Shown here one piece after another: positions 25,525 through 37,353 of a stretch of 64,000 nucleotides of DNA. The stretch's first letter is position 1. The number at the start of each line of letters is the position of its first letter. The notes under the pieces were generated by a model. It saw nothing but the letters and a program-made list of their open reading frames with translations, searched no databases and was not told where the DNA came from. This stretch comes from Ochotona curzoniae (taxonomy: Eukaryota > Chordata > Mammalia > Lagomorpha > Ochotonidae). Made by a program: the position numbers and the translations under genes. The DNA lies in the NCBI RefSeq assembly GCF_017591425.1, contig NW_024466512.1, forward strand, positions 13,147,001 to 13,211,000, given 5' to 3'.

Positions 25525-25645
25525 AGGGCAGGCATTATCATGCAATTTCACCAATAAAGTAATCAAGACCCAGGGGGATAGCAGGTCTTGCCTCAAGCTT
25601 CCTAGCCTCTGAGCAGTTAAGTCCAGACCTCCAAGGCCCTGCCTC
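25525..25645 (-). repeat. MIR relic
   Basis: 'gggcaggcattatcatgcaatttcaccaataaagtaatcaagacccagggggatagcaggtcttgcctcaagc' follows the reverse complement of MIR ('cattttacagatgaggaaactgaggc...cttgcccaaggtc'). Confidence 0.6.
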
Positions 25646-27021
25646 GGGTGAGGATGATGGTGTTGGCTGGATGTGCTGTAAGGTTGGGTTTGAATTCCTC
25701 CGGAAATGACTTAAGAGATAAAGTAGCAAAGTATCAAAACTGTCTTGCTGAAGCCAGATTGGAGTCTTACCTCCACAGCTTATTTTTCCACGCAACACTG
25801 GAAGACAACGCACACTCCAGGATCTTGAGGGCCAGGGGCTGGGCACACGGTAGGAGTGCTTGGGGAAGGCTGGTGGACATACAGAAGCCATCTCTTCTAC
25901 CGCCACCTCCACATTCTTTGCAGTACAAACTAGAAAGGTTGGAGGACTCTGAGGACTAACATGCCCTGAGGAAAGTGTAGAGTGATTCTCCCTGCATGCC
26001 CAAAGCAGCAGAGGGGGAAAAACACGTCGTGATCGAAAGGGAAGAAACTGGAGACGTGGTTGCAGCACGGCCCAGCCAGCGAGCAGCTGCCCTGAGAACA
26101 ACCCAGCAGCTAGCAGCACAGAACTCGGAGCTGGCTGGCTGGCGTTCTACTTCCCCTGCAGGCATTTTTCTTATTTCAAAGTTTCTATTAACTCCCTACT
26201 GATGTGCCCTAAAAGAATTTTTAAGGGCTTGGAAACACATAAATAAAATAGTCTTTGTTGGACCAGCACAACCAAATGAAAGTCTCTCACCTGTAGCAGT
26301 GGTGATAAAAGTTTCAGGCCTCGCTTTCATAGGAGCCATTGGAAGACCTGGGGGCACCTGCAGTCCTCCGACTGTCTGGACTCTCCTGCCTTCTGAGCCG
26401 GCCTACTCCACAGAGGGAGGTACTGTGTGCCCAGGTTGCAGGAAGCATTCCCAACTCCACACCCGCCCCCTGGAGTGCTGCATCCCTTCCAAGCCTTCCA
26501 AAAATACTCAGTTAATTAGGCTTGTGAAAACCCACATGGTGAAAGCAGCAGTAGAGTCCTGACAGGCTGTGGCCGAGAGCTCAGTGCAAGGTGGAGAATC
26601 CCGGGAGGCTTGGAGAAAGGCAGACAGGACAGGACCTGAGCACATCCAAAGAGCAGCAGGAGGAAAACGGGCCTCCCTGACAAATGGCAGGACAGCGAAG
26701 CTGCAGTCACAGGCTGCATAGAGTGAGCCCAGGCATCCATGCATGCCATGGGCTCACAGACGCACAGCCTTCTGCCAGAAGGAGGACTCTCGCCCTTCCC
26801 TGCGGGCCCAAAAGATGGGCTGCCAATGGTAAGACAACAATAGCACTGCCAAGGGCTATCCTGGGCAAACACTACTGCCTGCACTGGCCAGGAAAGCTGT
26901 CACCCGTACTCCATTTGGCAGACACACCAGCCGTGGGAGCTTGCTGGGAGCTGTTGGTTAAATCTGGGTAACTTTGTCACCCTAGGCCTAGCACTCACAC
27001 CTTTGTAAGTGAGAGACTAGG
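25646..27021. other. Unique intronic sequence, no gene recognised
   Basis: Chance frames only, the longest being 193 codons on the minus strand at 25538-26119. No motif or splice-flanked exon is seen. Confidence 0.45.
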
Positions 27022-27335
27022 GACAGGTGTTATAGTGCAGTATACTACACTACTTCACAGGATGCTGACATCGTATATATGTGTGCTCGGAGTCCCAGCT
27101 ACTCTGCTTCCAAACCGGCTTCCTGCTAATGCAGCTGGGAGGGTAGCAGATTACGACCCAAATATTTGAGTCTTTCATTCTTGTGAGAAACCTGGATGGA
27201 GCTCTGGCCTCCTCCAGGCTTTGTCCTGGCCCAGCACAGGTTGTGGCAGGCATTCGGGTGTGAACTAGCAGATAAAAGCTCTCTCTTCACTCTGTCACCT
27301 CTACCTTTCTGATAAGCAAATAAGTTTCAAAAACA
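27022..27335 (+). repeat. CSINE, old
   Basis: 'gacaggtgttatagtgcagtatactacac', 'gagtcccagctactctgcttcc', 'gcattcgggtgtgaactagcagataaaagctctctc' and 'ctacctttctgataagcaaataag'. Confidence 0.8.
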
Positions 27336-27425
27336 ATAAGAGCAAATTGGCCAAACTATGCTCAACTTTCTTCTATATACAGAACCCATCACAAATTGAA
27401 AACATCCTAAATCTAAAAGGCCTAT

Positions 27426-27737
27426 AGGGCCAGCTTTGCAGCACAGCCAGAGGGGCCACCGTCTGTAATGCTGGCAACCCATATGGGCACTGGTTCGAGT
27501 CCAGGCTGTTCTCCTTCCAGGCCAGCTGCCTGCTGATGGCCTGAGAAGACAGTGAAGGATGGGCCAGGTCCTTGGACCTCTGCACCCACACAGGAGATCA
27601 AGTTGAAACCCCTGGCTCAGCCTGGCCCAGCCCTGGCCATTGCATCCACTTGGCGAATGAACCAGCAGATAGAAGACCTCTTGTCCCAAGTCTTTCTCTG
27701 CCTTTTGAATAAAGAAAATAAACATTAAAAAAAAAAA
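27426..27737 (+). repeat. CSINE
   Basis: 'gggccagctttgcagcacagccag', 'aacccatatgggcactggttcgagtccaggctg', 'cacttggcgaatgaaccagcagatag' and 'ctttttgaataaagaaaataaacatt' plus A11. Confidence 0.92.
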
Positions 27738-27845
27738 GAGGGGAGGGGAGGGGAAAAGGAGGGAGAGAAGGGTAAGAAGGAGAAGGATGGGAAGGGGACT
27801 GGAAGGGGAGGAAAGAGAAGGGGAAGAGAGCAGAAAGAGAGCATT
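27738..27845. repeat. Purine (GGGGA/GAAGG) tract
   Basis: About 108 bp made only of purines apart from a few T/C, with repeated GGGAGG, GAAGGG and GGGAAG units, directly after the poly-A tail of a CSINE. It could adopt triplex or quadruplex structures. Confidence 0.9.
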
Positions 27846-29401
27846 TAATGCATTAACTCTCCAAACATCCCAGCTTATTCGGCCTGGCAAAGGTGCTTAA
27901 CACTTACGTTAGCCCACAGTTGGGTAAAATCATCACCTAACACAGAGCCATCTTATAACAAAGTGTTGAACATCTCATGTAATTTAATGAAAACTGTTCT
28001 GAAAGTCAAAACACAGAACAGCTGCCTGAGTACCTTCTCATGCCACCACCAGGTCTAAAGACCAGGTCCTACCACTTTAAAAGAGACCACCTGCACTTCT
28101 CTTTGCCAAGGGTCTCAAGCCCCAACCCAGATGAACCTTATTTTTCTCCTTCCCTCTATAACGTGGATCCCAAGCAGCTTAGCAATGAGGAAGGCCAGCA
28201 CTAGTGACGCAATGGTCCCCAGGCAGCTTGCTCTTCCAAGATGGCCACCTCCTGAACAGGTGGCATGGCACATCACAGGAGGAGAAAAGAAACGTGGGCC
28301 GAGCTTCACCTTAGATCTGGAAGACTGTGCAAACAGCACCTAGGCTGTGCTTCCCAGAATGCAAAGCCCAGTCAGTCCTACCAACAGCTGTTCTTCAATT
28401 GCAGGACTTGCCTGAAGTTTCAATATCCCAATGAACATCTGAACACTTGAGCGGCATCCCCAGGAATTACTCAACCACACCTCCAAGAAAGACAACAGAG
28501 GCGTCCTGCCTCCCACCCACCCCCTTCGAATTCCAAATGAAGAAACAAAAACCCAGACAGCCGGATCAGTCCCCATGTCTAACGCCAACTGCTCCCAACA
28601 CCAGCCCCTGTGCCTTTCCTAACAGCACACAAGTAGGAGTACACAGACAGAACAGGAGTGCCCGGAAACACAACTTCATTGGGATTTCCAAGGATCCCCC
28701 AAGTTTCTGACATCCACAAAGTAGCAGTGAATTCTAGGAACAGGGAAATCCTTGGCACAGGGACACTCATTTCTGGGGCAAGTCACTGCCACCTCAATGC
28801 ATCCAAGTTCTCCAAATAAGAAAGCACCCAGGTAGTAACCTCTCTCAGCAGTATCAGGCCTCTGGCTGGGCAGGTCACCTCTTCCACTCAGATCAAGCCA
28901 ACCAGGCTCCGTGGCAGCAAGCTCAGTCATGGTGCTGTCCTATAACACACCACAGGTGTGTTCGCCTGGCCACGAAGGCAGCAGTTATATCTCAGATGCT
29001 ATGGGTACGTCCACACCTCTACCCCAAACCGAAAGGGGGTCTTGCAATTCACACAATGGCTGCCCGCTCAGCCACACTGGACAGGACCTACACAGGGCTC
29101 CAAGACAGCAGCAGCAACAGACCTCATGAGCAATGGGGCAAAGATGGGGCACCCCCTTGGGGGTTCCCCTGAGCAAGGGCATGGAGTGGCCTCAAAGAAG
29201 CCACAAGTTAATATGCACCAATAGGACACGGCAAGCTAACCTCTTACAAGGAGTCTACATCTGACGTGCATGCTGTGAAAACTAACGAACAGAAACAAAG
29301 CCTGGCAAAAGCATCGTCAAACTCGAGGGATTTCCGATTACTGAGAACTGTCCCCGGTTGGAAGTACAGGAAGTAAACACATGTTTAAAGGCCCATGTTC
29401 A
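27846..29401. other. Unique intronic sequence, no gene recognised
   Basis: No named repeat or exon recognised. 27846-28010 is AT-rich. Confidence 0.45.
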
Positions 29402-29685
29402 AGGCTGGAGAGGTGGTGCAGTTCATTGAGATGCCACTTGGGAAACCTGTCTCCCATACCCATATCTGGGTTCAAGCCTTGCCTCCATTGCTAAGGATAG
29501 CTTCCCACTGAAGCAGGGAGAATGCAGCCAAGAACTAGCTGGGTCCCCCTACCACCTCAACTTCAAACTGAGTTCCAGCCTCTAGCCTGGGCTGTCACCG
29601 TCACCTAGGGCAAGTACAGTAGCAGGTAGATGGCTGATTGTCTTTCTCCCTGCCTCTCTCTACCTCAAATAAACAAGGATTTCAA
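29402..29685 (+). repeat. CSINE, degraded
   Basis: 'ggctggagaggtggtgcagttcattgagatgcc', 'atctgggttcaagccttgcc', 'gggcaagtacagtagcaggtagatggc' and 'ctccctgcctctctctacctcaaataaacaagg'. Confidence 0.82.
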
Positions 29686-29789
29686 ACATGAATAAACCAA
29701 CAAAAAATGAAGTATTCAAACTCCGAACGGGTCTGAGTTCAAAAAGTGCTTTCTGATACCCTCCCAGCTGTGTCGCACAGCCCAAGTCG

Positions 29790-29920
29790 CTGGCCTTCCC
29801 TGGACCCACCATTTCTCATGGGTAAAAGCAGCAGGCCTCATTCACAAGGCCATCCCCTTGCATAACATCTACAAAGCACTTAGCTCAGTAAATGCTCGAT
29901 AAATGACAGTTGTTTTATGC
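29790..29920 (+). repeat. MIR relic (3' half)
   Basis: 'ttccctggacccaccatttctcatgggtaaaag' and 'catctacaaagcacttagctcagtaaatgctcgataaatgacagttg' match the MIR 3' half very well in plus orientation. Confidence 0.75.
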
Positions 29921-30596
29921 TCCAAGGCAGGGGAAAGTCCATGAAATTTTCATCATCCCAATAGGCGCCTTCTCATGGGGCCGTCGCGACTTCCTCCTGG
30001 CCGCCTTGCCATCCTATAGCACGCCTCACTCAGGCCAGCTTCCTCCCTTTCTGCTTTCATGCTGCAATCAAACCCAGCCTCCTCCCCATAAAACCACTGC
30101 ATCCCTTCAGGCAGGTAGTGGCTCCCCATATGAAAACACTGGGAATGTTTGGTTTAGCACCATACAATAAGGAGACCAAAGCCCCAATTTGTACAACCAG
30201 AAAGTGACCAAAATGGGAACAGTCTCGGGCTCTCCTCTTAGTTCACAACGACTCCTCTTGCACTTCCCGCCACATCTCACTCCCAATGTTTTCTATAGCA
30301 ACACAGCAACAACATCATCAAAATACTCTGCTCCTTTCGTTAACTGCCAAGGCAATGGCTCATCACCTCCTCCACAGGAGCTCAACACACCGGAAATCAG
30401 AAGAGATGCATGTCAGGGGCCAATTGCTACACAAGGCCACTGTGGCCAGGGGATCCCCAGGGGTGTTAACACTAGATGGGCCCAGGACCCTCTGCCCTGG
30501 GTGAAAGGGCTGGGGTCATAGAGGGAAGGGGTTCCCAGCTCTTCCCAGCAAAGTCAACAGGCCAGCTTCTGCCTTGAGAAGACAGAAGGGTGAGCA
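29921..30596. other. Unique intronic sequence, no gene recognised
   Basis: No exon or confident repeat recognised. Confidence 0.4.
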
Positions 30597-30842
30597 GACT
30601 GGGCTGCAGGCTGTGCCACTTGCCTGGGACACCTGCATTCCATAATGGAGTGCCTGGGTTCCAGCTCCACCAACTCCACCTGCTGCTCTGGCTTCTTGCT
30701 AACACAGAAAGTACTTGGCTCAAGTTATGTGGGTTCCAGATTGAGGTCTGGTTTCCCCAGCCATTGCAAGCGTCTGAGGAGTGAACCAGTGGATGGAAGG
30801 TCCCTAACTCCTAACTCCACCTTGCAAATAAATAAAATACAT
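30597..30842 (+). repeat. CSINE, internally shortened
   Basis: 'ggctgcaggctgtgccacttgcctgggacacctgcattccataatggagtgcctgggttcc', 'gtctgaggagtgaaccagtggatggaagg' and 'ccttgcaaataaataaaatac'. Confidence 0.82.
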
Positions 30843-32420
30843 CTAATAAATTCTTTAACGATGGTATCACCATCATTCTACTGCGTCTCGGGGAGTTCCC
30901 TGCCCCACCTTGCCCTCCACCTGCAGTTTCTCAAGACTTCAACCTTCTGCCCTTCAGATGAACAGAAAACTTGTCAAAACCTCCCTCTTCCATGACTTGA
31001 GATTTCAAAGTAAGATATCACAGCTCAGATCAAGACATCCATAATTTCTCCATCTGCCTTTTCAAATGTTAATAGTCCTGTGGTCTGTCTAAACCTGCCT
31101 ACCCTCATTAGATTCAAATTTGTTCCACGTGGAGAAATACTCCTACCAGCTGTAGGGTTTGGAGCACAGCTTCCCAAAAACTTCCATCAGCCGAGGCTAA
31201 GTCATCCCCACAACAGAGGACAAGTAGAAGGGAGGAAATGAGCCATTTAACTACAAAACCCTTGGCAAGTCTTCCTCAAGGTCTCTTCAGAGAGCCACTG
31301 CTTCATTGAGTTTGTAGGGGAATCGGATATTGGAGCAGGAAGTCCTGCTAAACTCCTCGGAACCACCTGAAATTCCACTTGCCTGTCACCGCTACCTCCA
31401 TCGGCAACCACAGCAGAGCGTGAGCTGCACCTTCTTTCTCGGGAACCTAGGGCCTCCCTGCAGTCTCCAGAGAGCACGCCCCGTCCAAGTGTCCCAAGGC
31501 TGCTAACAAGCACCGCCGGAACCCAGGACTACAACCCTGACATCTCTCAGGTTGGAAGTAGCAGTTTTTCCGGCCCCCTTCTGCTGGCAGATTCTAACAG
31601 GACATGCTGACCGCACCACAGCAGCCCAGCCCTTTGCAGGGATTCAGGTGCCAGGCACTGCAGTATCTTGCTGGGTATCTTCTCGGTACCCTAACAGACA
31701 ACCCTGGCAGAGGCCCTTGAGAGGAGGACAGCCCTCCTCTCAACACCTAGCAACCTATCATCTACTTATGCTCTCAGTGAGCAACAGGGCCACAGGGGCT
31801 TCAGAGCCAGGCTAGGAGTCGCTTCTAGCCTCACCCTTCCTGTCTGTTAAATGGGAGTGCACACAGTAAGGCCCAGCTAACAGCACTGATACAAAATACA
31901 GAATGAACTACAAGCACACGGCCCCTAGCTGCACAAGGCTTCCAATCCATTGTTTTAACCGTCATTGGTTCTTCTTGAATACTGGTTATTAAAGTGGGGG
32001 GAGGAGAGGAATCCCAGCTTCTAGGGGTTCCAAGCTACATTCCCACAGTCAACGGAAGCTGGAGATCAAGAGTCAGGGACTCAACTTACCCAGTACTAAC
32101 ATAATAAAGATGAAGCCACGAGCAAACACTCCCTACCCTCCCACAAGCTGGCATTGGCATGGGGGAAGCTGAAGGGAAGATGCCAGGGTGCAGCCATTGC
32201 TCTGACAAAAACCCCCTTGGCAGGCCCCAGCAAGGGGACTCTAAGGAACAGGTGCATCTGGAGGGCCTCCTGGGGCATGAGTGACATCAATGCTACCTGG
32301 CCTGCACACCAGGCAGGCAGTGCCAGGTCCTTCCATATCACACTTTCACATCTGGGCTTGGGTGACCCGCCCAAGGTCTCACTTGGGGAGAGCCAGCACA
32401 GAGCAAGATGTCTCCACTCC
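30843..32420. other. Unique intronic sequence with one MIR-like fragment
   Basis: 31810-31900 ('cacccttcctgtctgttaaatgggagtgcacacagtaagg') resembles a MIR core on the plus strand. The rest holds nothing I recognise. Confidence 0.45.
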
Positions 32421-32564
32421 TGCCTTTGGATCAGCTCAGCTCTGGCCACTGTGGCTATTTAGGGAGTGAGCCAGCAGATGAAGATCTTTCTCTGTCTTTC
32501 CTCTCTGTAATCTGATCTGTCTTTCCAATAAAAATAAATCAATCTTTTTTTTAAAAAAAAAAAA
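32421..32564 (+). repeat. CSINE, 5'-truncated
   Basis: Only the 3' third is present: 'tgcctttggatcagctcagctctggccactgtggctatttagggagtgagccagcagatg', then 'ctttccaataaaaataaatcaatc', T8 and A12. Confidence 0.92.
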
Positions 32565-32954
32565 GGCTCTAGTCCTGGGTTCCAGCCATTAGAGGCCAAC
32601 TTCCTCTCACCTGCCGGAGCCCTTGCATTCTCACCTCCACCCAAGGTGGGCTTTCCCAGGAGCCCATAGCAGGAGTGGAGGGGCAGAGGAGGAAAGAACA
32701 GGCTACACCAAGTTGTGAGAAACCAGGCTGAAATTCCAGGAGCTGGGAGAATTGCGAAGGAACCGACCTGCAGACTCAGCTTCTGTTTTCTCAGAATCCC
32801 AGGTGAGCAAGGTCAAGGGCTGCTGGGGGAAAGGCATGCAACAGACCTGGGGCCCTGCAGTGAGGACAACAGGCTGAGTGGATTCTCCCAAGGCTGTATC
32901 TTTAGAGTATGTCTCTGGCAAGCTCAAGTCGCATTTTGCTACTGACCTGGTGTT

Positions 32955-33755
32955 TTGACACTGCCTCAAAAAGCTCAGAATTATGATAGATCCAGCAGTT
33001 CCACTCCAAGGACTACACCCAGGACAAATGAAAACAGGTGTCCAATGGCTTTGGACCCAAATGTTCACAGCAGCATTATTCTCAGTGGCCAAACCCAGAC
33101 GAACAGATAAACAAAACAGGGACTATCCATAACAGGGATCCTATTCGGCCATAGAAATGAACAGACTAGCCTGCAACGTACCAGAGACAGACCTTGCATG
33201 CTTTCCACTAAGCAAAAGGAGCCCAATACAAATCCTTGTATATCCATGTGTCCCTGGGGGTGTTTGATGCTGCACTGATGCTGCCTCATGGGACAACTGC
33301 ATCTCGTGGCAGATCAGTCTGGTCAGAGTACTGGCTTCTCCACCTCAGATCCAGCTCCCTGCTGATAATACGTATCGGAAAGGCAGCAAGTGCTGCACTG
33401 CTCCAGTAGTTGCATCCTGCCATCCCTGGGAAAGTCCTAGATGGAGTTCCAGGCTCTTGGCTTTGGTCTGACCAAAGCCCTGATCGATACAAGATTAAGA
33501 GAGTGAACCAGCAGAGGGAAGATCTTCGCCTCTTTGTGTTTCAAATGAAATTAAAAGAAACATTAAAAAAAAAAAATAGGCAATTGCCAGGGCAGGAGGG
33601 AGAAGAAACAAGGAGTAATTACTAACAGGTGCAGGGAGGTTCTTTTTACAGGGTGATGGGAATGGTCTGCAGCTGCACAAGCCCATGAACACACTAAAAA
33701 AAAAAAAAAAAATCACCGACTGTGCACTTTTCATTGGATGTTGTGGTTTCTAATG
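32955..33755 (+). mobile_element. L1M 3' end split by a CSINE
   Basis: 32955-33254 carries 'agttccactccaaggactacacccaggacaaatgaaaacaggtgtcc', 'gttcacagcagcattattctcagtggcc', 'gaacagataaacaaaac' and 'ctattcggccatagaaatgaa', the classic L1M 3' region. It resumes at 33577-33755 with 'gggtgatgggaatggtctgcagctgcacaagcccatgaacacactaaa', 'actgtgcacttttcattgg' and 'gttgtgg'. The CSINE at 33255-33576 separates the parts. The order and the internal break point to a single older L1 insertion, antisense to TCF7L2. Confidence 0.85.
33255..33576 (+). repeat. CSINE nested in L1M
   Basis: 'gcatctcgtggcagatcagtctggtcagagtactggc', 'gatccagctccctgctgataatacg', 'gatggagttccaggctcttggctttgg', 'agagtgaaccagcagagggaagatc' and a tail 'tttcaaatgaaattaaaag' plus A12. 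Confidence 0.88.
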
Positions 33756-33904
33756 CCTCAGCAAAGCCACCCATATCAACAAGAAAGCACTGCAGCTGAG
33801 CTTGGGCTCACCACAGCTGAGAAGCCAGTGTCCTCTTTGCCTGCTCTTACTCAGGTCTTCTAAAGAGTAGAAACGTGCCAACACCATGGTCTTCCTGTTT
33901 CTGG

Positions 33905-34225
33905 TTATGTTAACGTTTATTTACTGGCTTACTTGAGAGGCAGAGAGAGTGAGCACGTGCCCATCTGCCAGTTCATTGCCCAAGTGCTCACAATAGCCAG
34001 GGCTGGAGCAGGCTGAAGCCGGGAGCCATGGGGAACCAGAACTCCTCAGAACTCCCTTGTGGGTGGCAGAGGCCCAGTCGCTTGAGCCTTCACCTGCCAC
34101 CTCCCAGGGCGTGTATCTGCAGGAAGCTGGAGTCGGGAGTGGAGTCAGGACTCACAGCCAGGCACTCTGATGCAAGACGCAGGAATCTTAGCCCCATAGC
34201 TTAACTGCTGGGCCAAATGCCCACC
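33905..34225 (-). repeat. CSINE, sense-oriented to TCF7L2 (older CSINE2/3-like subtype)
   Basis: On the plus strand it reads the reverse complement: 'gtttatttactggcttacttgagaggcagagagagtgagc', 'cttgtgggtggcagaggccc', 'gcaggaagctggagtcgggagtggag' and 'taactgctgggccaaatgcccacccc'. This is one of only two minus-strand copies I recognised. Confidence 0.88.
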
Positions 34226-36109
34226 CCAACACAGCACTCTAAGTGTTCAATGGAACACCTTAAGAGAAGTGAGTTGGAACCTGACCTTGTGAACAGAGAT
34301 CCTACCCCAAGCCCCCAAGACTCCAATTCACCAATGAGCATCGGGCCAATCAGAGAAACAGCAGCAAAGTAGCATGTGCCCCAGAGCCTCAGAGTCCCCC
34401 AGGAGGTACAAGAGGTTCCCAGGGCTCTTTCCAAAGCACTCCCATCTCCTCCCATCCAGCGTCCAGGTCTCTGCCTCTGGGGAGCTCCAAGCACTTGGCG
34501 GAGGCAAGGCAGTCTTGGCGCCCAACAGGCCCTGCTGGGCAGGCTGCCCGCCTGCTGATTCCAGCAATGCTAGCCCAGCACTCAGGATTGGCAGAGAGCA
34601 GGAACCCGAACCCAGGAATCCCAACGCCCACACATTCTCACCTCCAGCTCCAACAAAGCCCTCTTTGTTTGGCCTGGGTGTCTCCCGCAGGGCACACTTC
34701 CCTCCCTGGGCTGCGGGCTGCCTGGGCCAGCCAGCCAGGGTGGTGTGTGGAATCTATGCTACCTACCAAGGATGTGAGGACATGTGCCCGCTGCTCCCCA
34801 ACTTGCCCAATCTCACTGCTCAAGGGGATGGACAAGTAGCACCTCCTCTGGACTTGGCAAGGGGTATCTAGAAGGGGGTGGGTTCCCGGACGGCCTTACC
34901 CCATCTCCCCAGACCTGACCAGCAGGCTGCCTGGAGTGTGCAGGGCAGCAGGATCGGGATGAACAACCAAGCTCTTGTCCAGACATGCTGTCTGGAGGCT
35001 TCCTTCTCCTTCTAAAAACACTGGTCAGCCCAGGGCCCACAGGCAGTCCCACCTAGGACACCATCACACCCATACTAAAGGCCTCACCCAGATACCCACT
35101 TTGTACAGCCTGCCCCCTGCCCAGAGTTTCCTGGGGAGGTTTATAGGGAACCAAAGGCAGAATTGAGGGGGTAGAGTGCCCACCCAGCGTGTCCTGCTCC
35201 TGGCAAAGTCCCTCCTCCTCCACACGTTGGACCCAGGAAGGAGCCGGGGCCAACCTAAGCTGTGTGCCCGCTGAGAAGATTGTCAAAGTACTCTCCCCCT
35301 TGGCAGAGAGAAGATCTGTGTCCCCAAAGGTGCTGAGACGTCAGGCAGGGCAATCCCAAGGTGGCAGAGGTCTCCACTGGGCAAGAAATCTGGAAGCTTC
35401 TGAGGGTTCCTGAGGAAGGTCACAGAGCTCACTGCAGTGGGGAGGATCATGGGTGGATATGAAGGGCAGGAAGGCGGGTCTCCACGTGGCACCCAGGAAG
35501 GTGCCTATCAAGGGCTGAACCCTTGGAAAGACAGCTGGGAGATGAGCAAGAAAACATGAATTCCATTCCCGAGATGAAAAGGAGGCTGGGAAGTGGGAGG
35601 AGGCCCCATCAGCTACATGTGGGACAGGGTTTTTGATCCCAGACCATGTCTCTGCTGCTCAGTTAAAGGGCCAAGGACCAAATCTGAACTGCTTTGAGGT
35701 TTCACTGACGGGAGTAAAACCGACTCCTTGGGCAACAGGAGAACGTAATGACTGTGTGTGCAGAAGCCCCGCTCTCAGCAGGAAGATGGGCATGCCACAG
35801 GCACTCCTGCCCCTGTGACGATGGTTGGGTCCCAGGGTCCCACCCCGCCCCACACACGAACACCCCAAAGCCGGTCCTCTGGCAGCCACATGCAGGATAC
35901 CTGAGCTGGCCGGCAACTGTCTTTAGATGACAAAGAGTAATAGAAGCAGATGACTGGGAATAGCATTTCTGCATCATGCCAACCTGAACTTTATTTCATC
36001 ATATGAGCCATTGGGCATCAAAGCCAACAAATTCACAGAAATATTCGGGGAGAGGAGGAGGGGGAATGGAGGCAGCCAGGCCGTCTGCCTGCCACCACCT
36101 CCCCCAATC
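34226..36109. other. Unique intronic sequence, no gene recognised
   Basis: GC-rich DNA with a 165-codon plus-strand chance frame at 34374-34871, overlapped by others. No domain or exon is seen. Confidence 0.45.
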
Positions 36110-36590
36110 CCAACCATGGGAAAACGGATTTCTAAATAAAACATGAGTAAGGTCCAATTTGCAAAATATTCCATAGTGCTAGGTGAGCTGAACCTGACCC
36201 CGCCCCAAACATCGCCACAAGAGATTTTCAGATCTTGACTTCACTTCCAGTCAACCCTACCTGGGTCCAAATTAAATGAAAGGCTAGCACGCTGCTGTGT
36301 TTTAAAACCGTGTCCGAGAAGGTAGAAGAGGTGACCCGCAGCAAGCAAGGACTGCCATCCTCACCATAGCAACGCGCCTATTTATAATACGGTCTACCTG
36401 CATCAAAGGCTCCGGCAGGCACTCAAGTGCAATGCTGCAGCCCAGTCCGCAGCCCAAGCCGCAAACTCTCGGGAGCACGTCACTGAAACACTTCCAATTA
36501 CATGACATGCCACCACTATTAGCACGGACTATCAATTTCTTTTTCTTTCTAGTCAAGTAACAGTAGAGAGGAAAATGAATTAAGACCGTA
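36110..36590. other. Possible enhancer-like conserved element with TCF and MEF2 motifs
   Basis: Repeat-free segment with low purine/pyrimidine skew. It contains ATCAAAG (36402-36408, the core of the TCF7L2 binding site) about 15 bp from CTATTTATAA (36378-36387, a full MEF2 consensus match), plus 'caaaatattccatagtgctagg' and 'cttccaattacatgacatgcc'. Regulation by TCF7L2 of its own intron is an inference only. Confidence 0.38.
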
Positions 36591-37199
36591 TCTAGGCCCT
36601 AGCAGGAACCCAGCAGGACTTTGTTTTGGGTTTTTAATGGTTACCTCCAGGAAGGAAGATTGGGTCAGGAGAGCCACACCTAAGAGCAGGTGTCCCTCAG
36701 CACCCACTGCCTGTCATGACTCAGTCACTCCTTCCACCAGCCATTCCAGAGGAGCCCTGACCCAGGCCTACACTGGGCCTTGGGGAACGGGAGATCTGCG
36801 CAGGTCTTTCCAATCCCCCATGAGGATCCTGAAAGCAAAACCTACCCACACCAAGCAACTCGCCACATCAGGCAAGCTCCGCTACAACCACTCAGTAACT
36901 AGCCAAGGATCCTCTGGAGGAGTCCACTCCCTTCTCAGAGATTCCTCTTGTCCAGATGTATGATGTAGATGCTGCAAAACTATCTAGAGCATCACATTCA
37001 AAACTAAATAGAATATTTTAGAAACAGGATGCATCCTGAGAGCTCAACAAATAACACTTGCTCTTTTTTGGGTGGGGGGTAGCATTTGCTACTACAGCTA
37101 TTTCTGGACTAATAACTGCTGAATAAATAAAGCACAGGAGAACTTCAAAATGTAAACCCTCCCTTCCCCTGACACACACTCCATGGAACAATGCCAATC

Positions 37200-37265
37200 T
37201 CATTTGCTAGCTGGCAAAACTGAGGCAAAACCCTTCTTTGCATTAGAGATAATGCTAGGCTTCCA
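37200..37265 (-). repeat. Possible MIR fragment
   Basis: 'tagctggcaaaactgaggcaaaaccc' resembles the reverse complement of the MIR core. It is short and uncertain. Confidence 0.3.
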
Positions 37266-37353
37266 ACCACACCTCTGGAGTGGAAGGCATCAATGGTAAC
37301 AGAAGGGTGAGTGGCCCCAGTGGCCTGTCTCCAGGATTCACCAGCAGTGGTTT

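Noticed and set aside
25538..26119. 193-codon minus-strand open frame
   Set aside because: Runs through a MIR relic at its C-terminal end and has no recognisable protein features.
27738..27845. Possible telomeric-like G-rich repeat
   Set aside because: Units vary (GGGAGG, GAAGGG) and do not match TTAGGG. It is a purine tract following a SINE tail.
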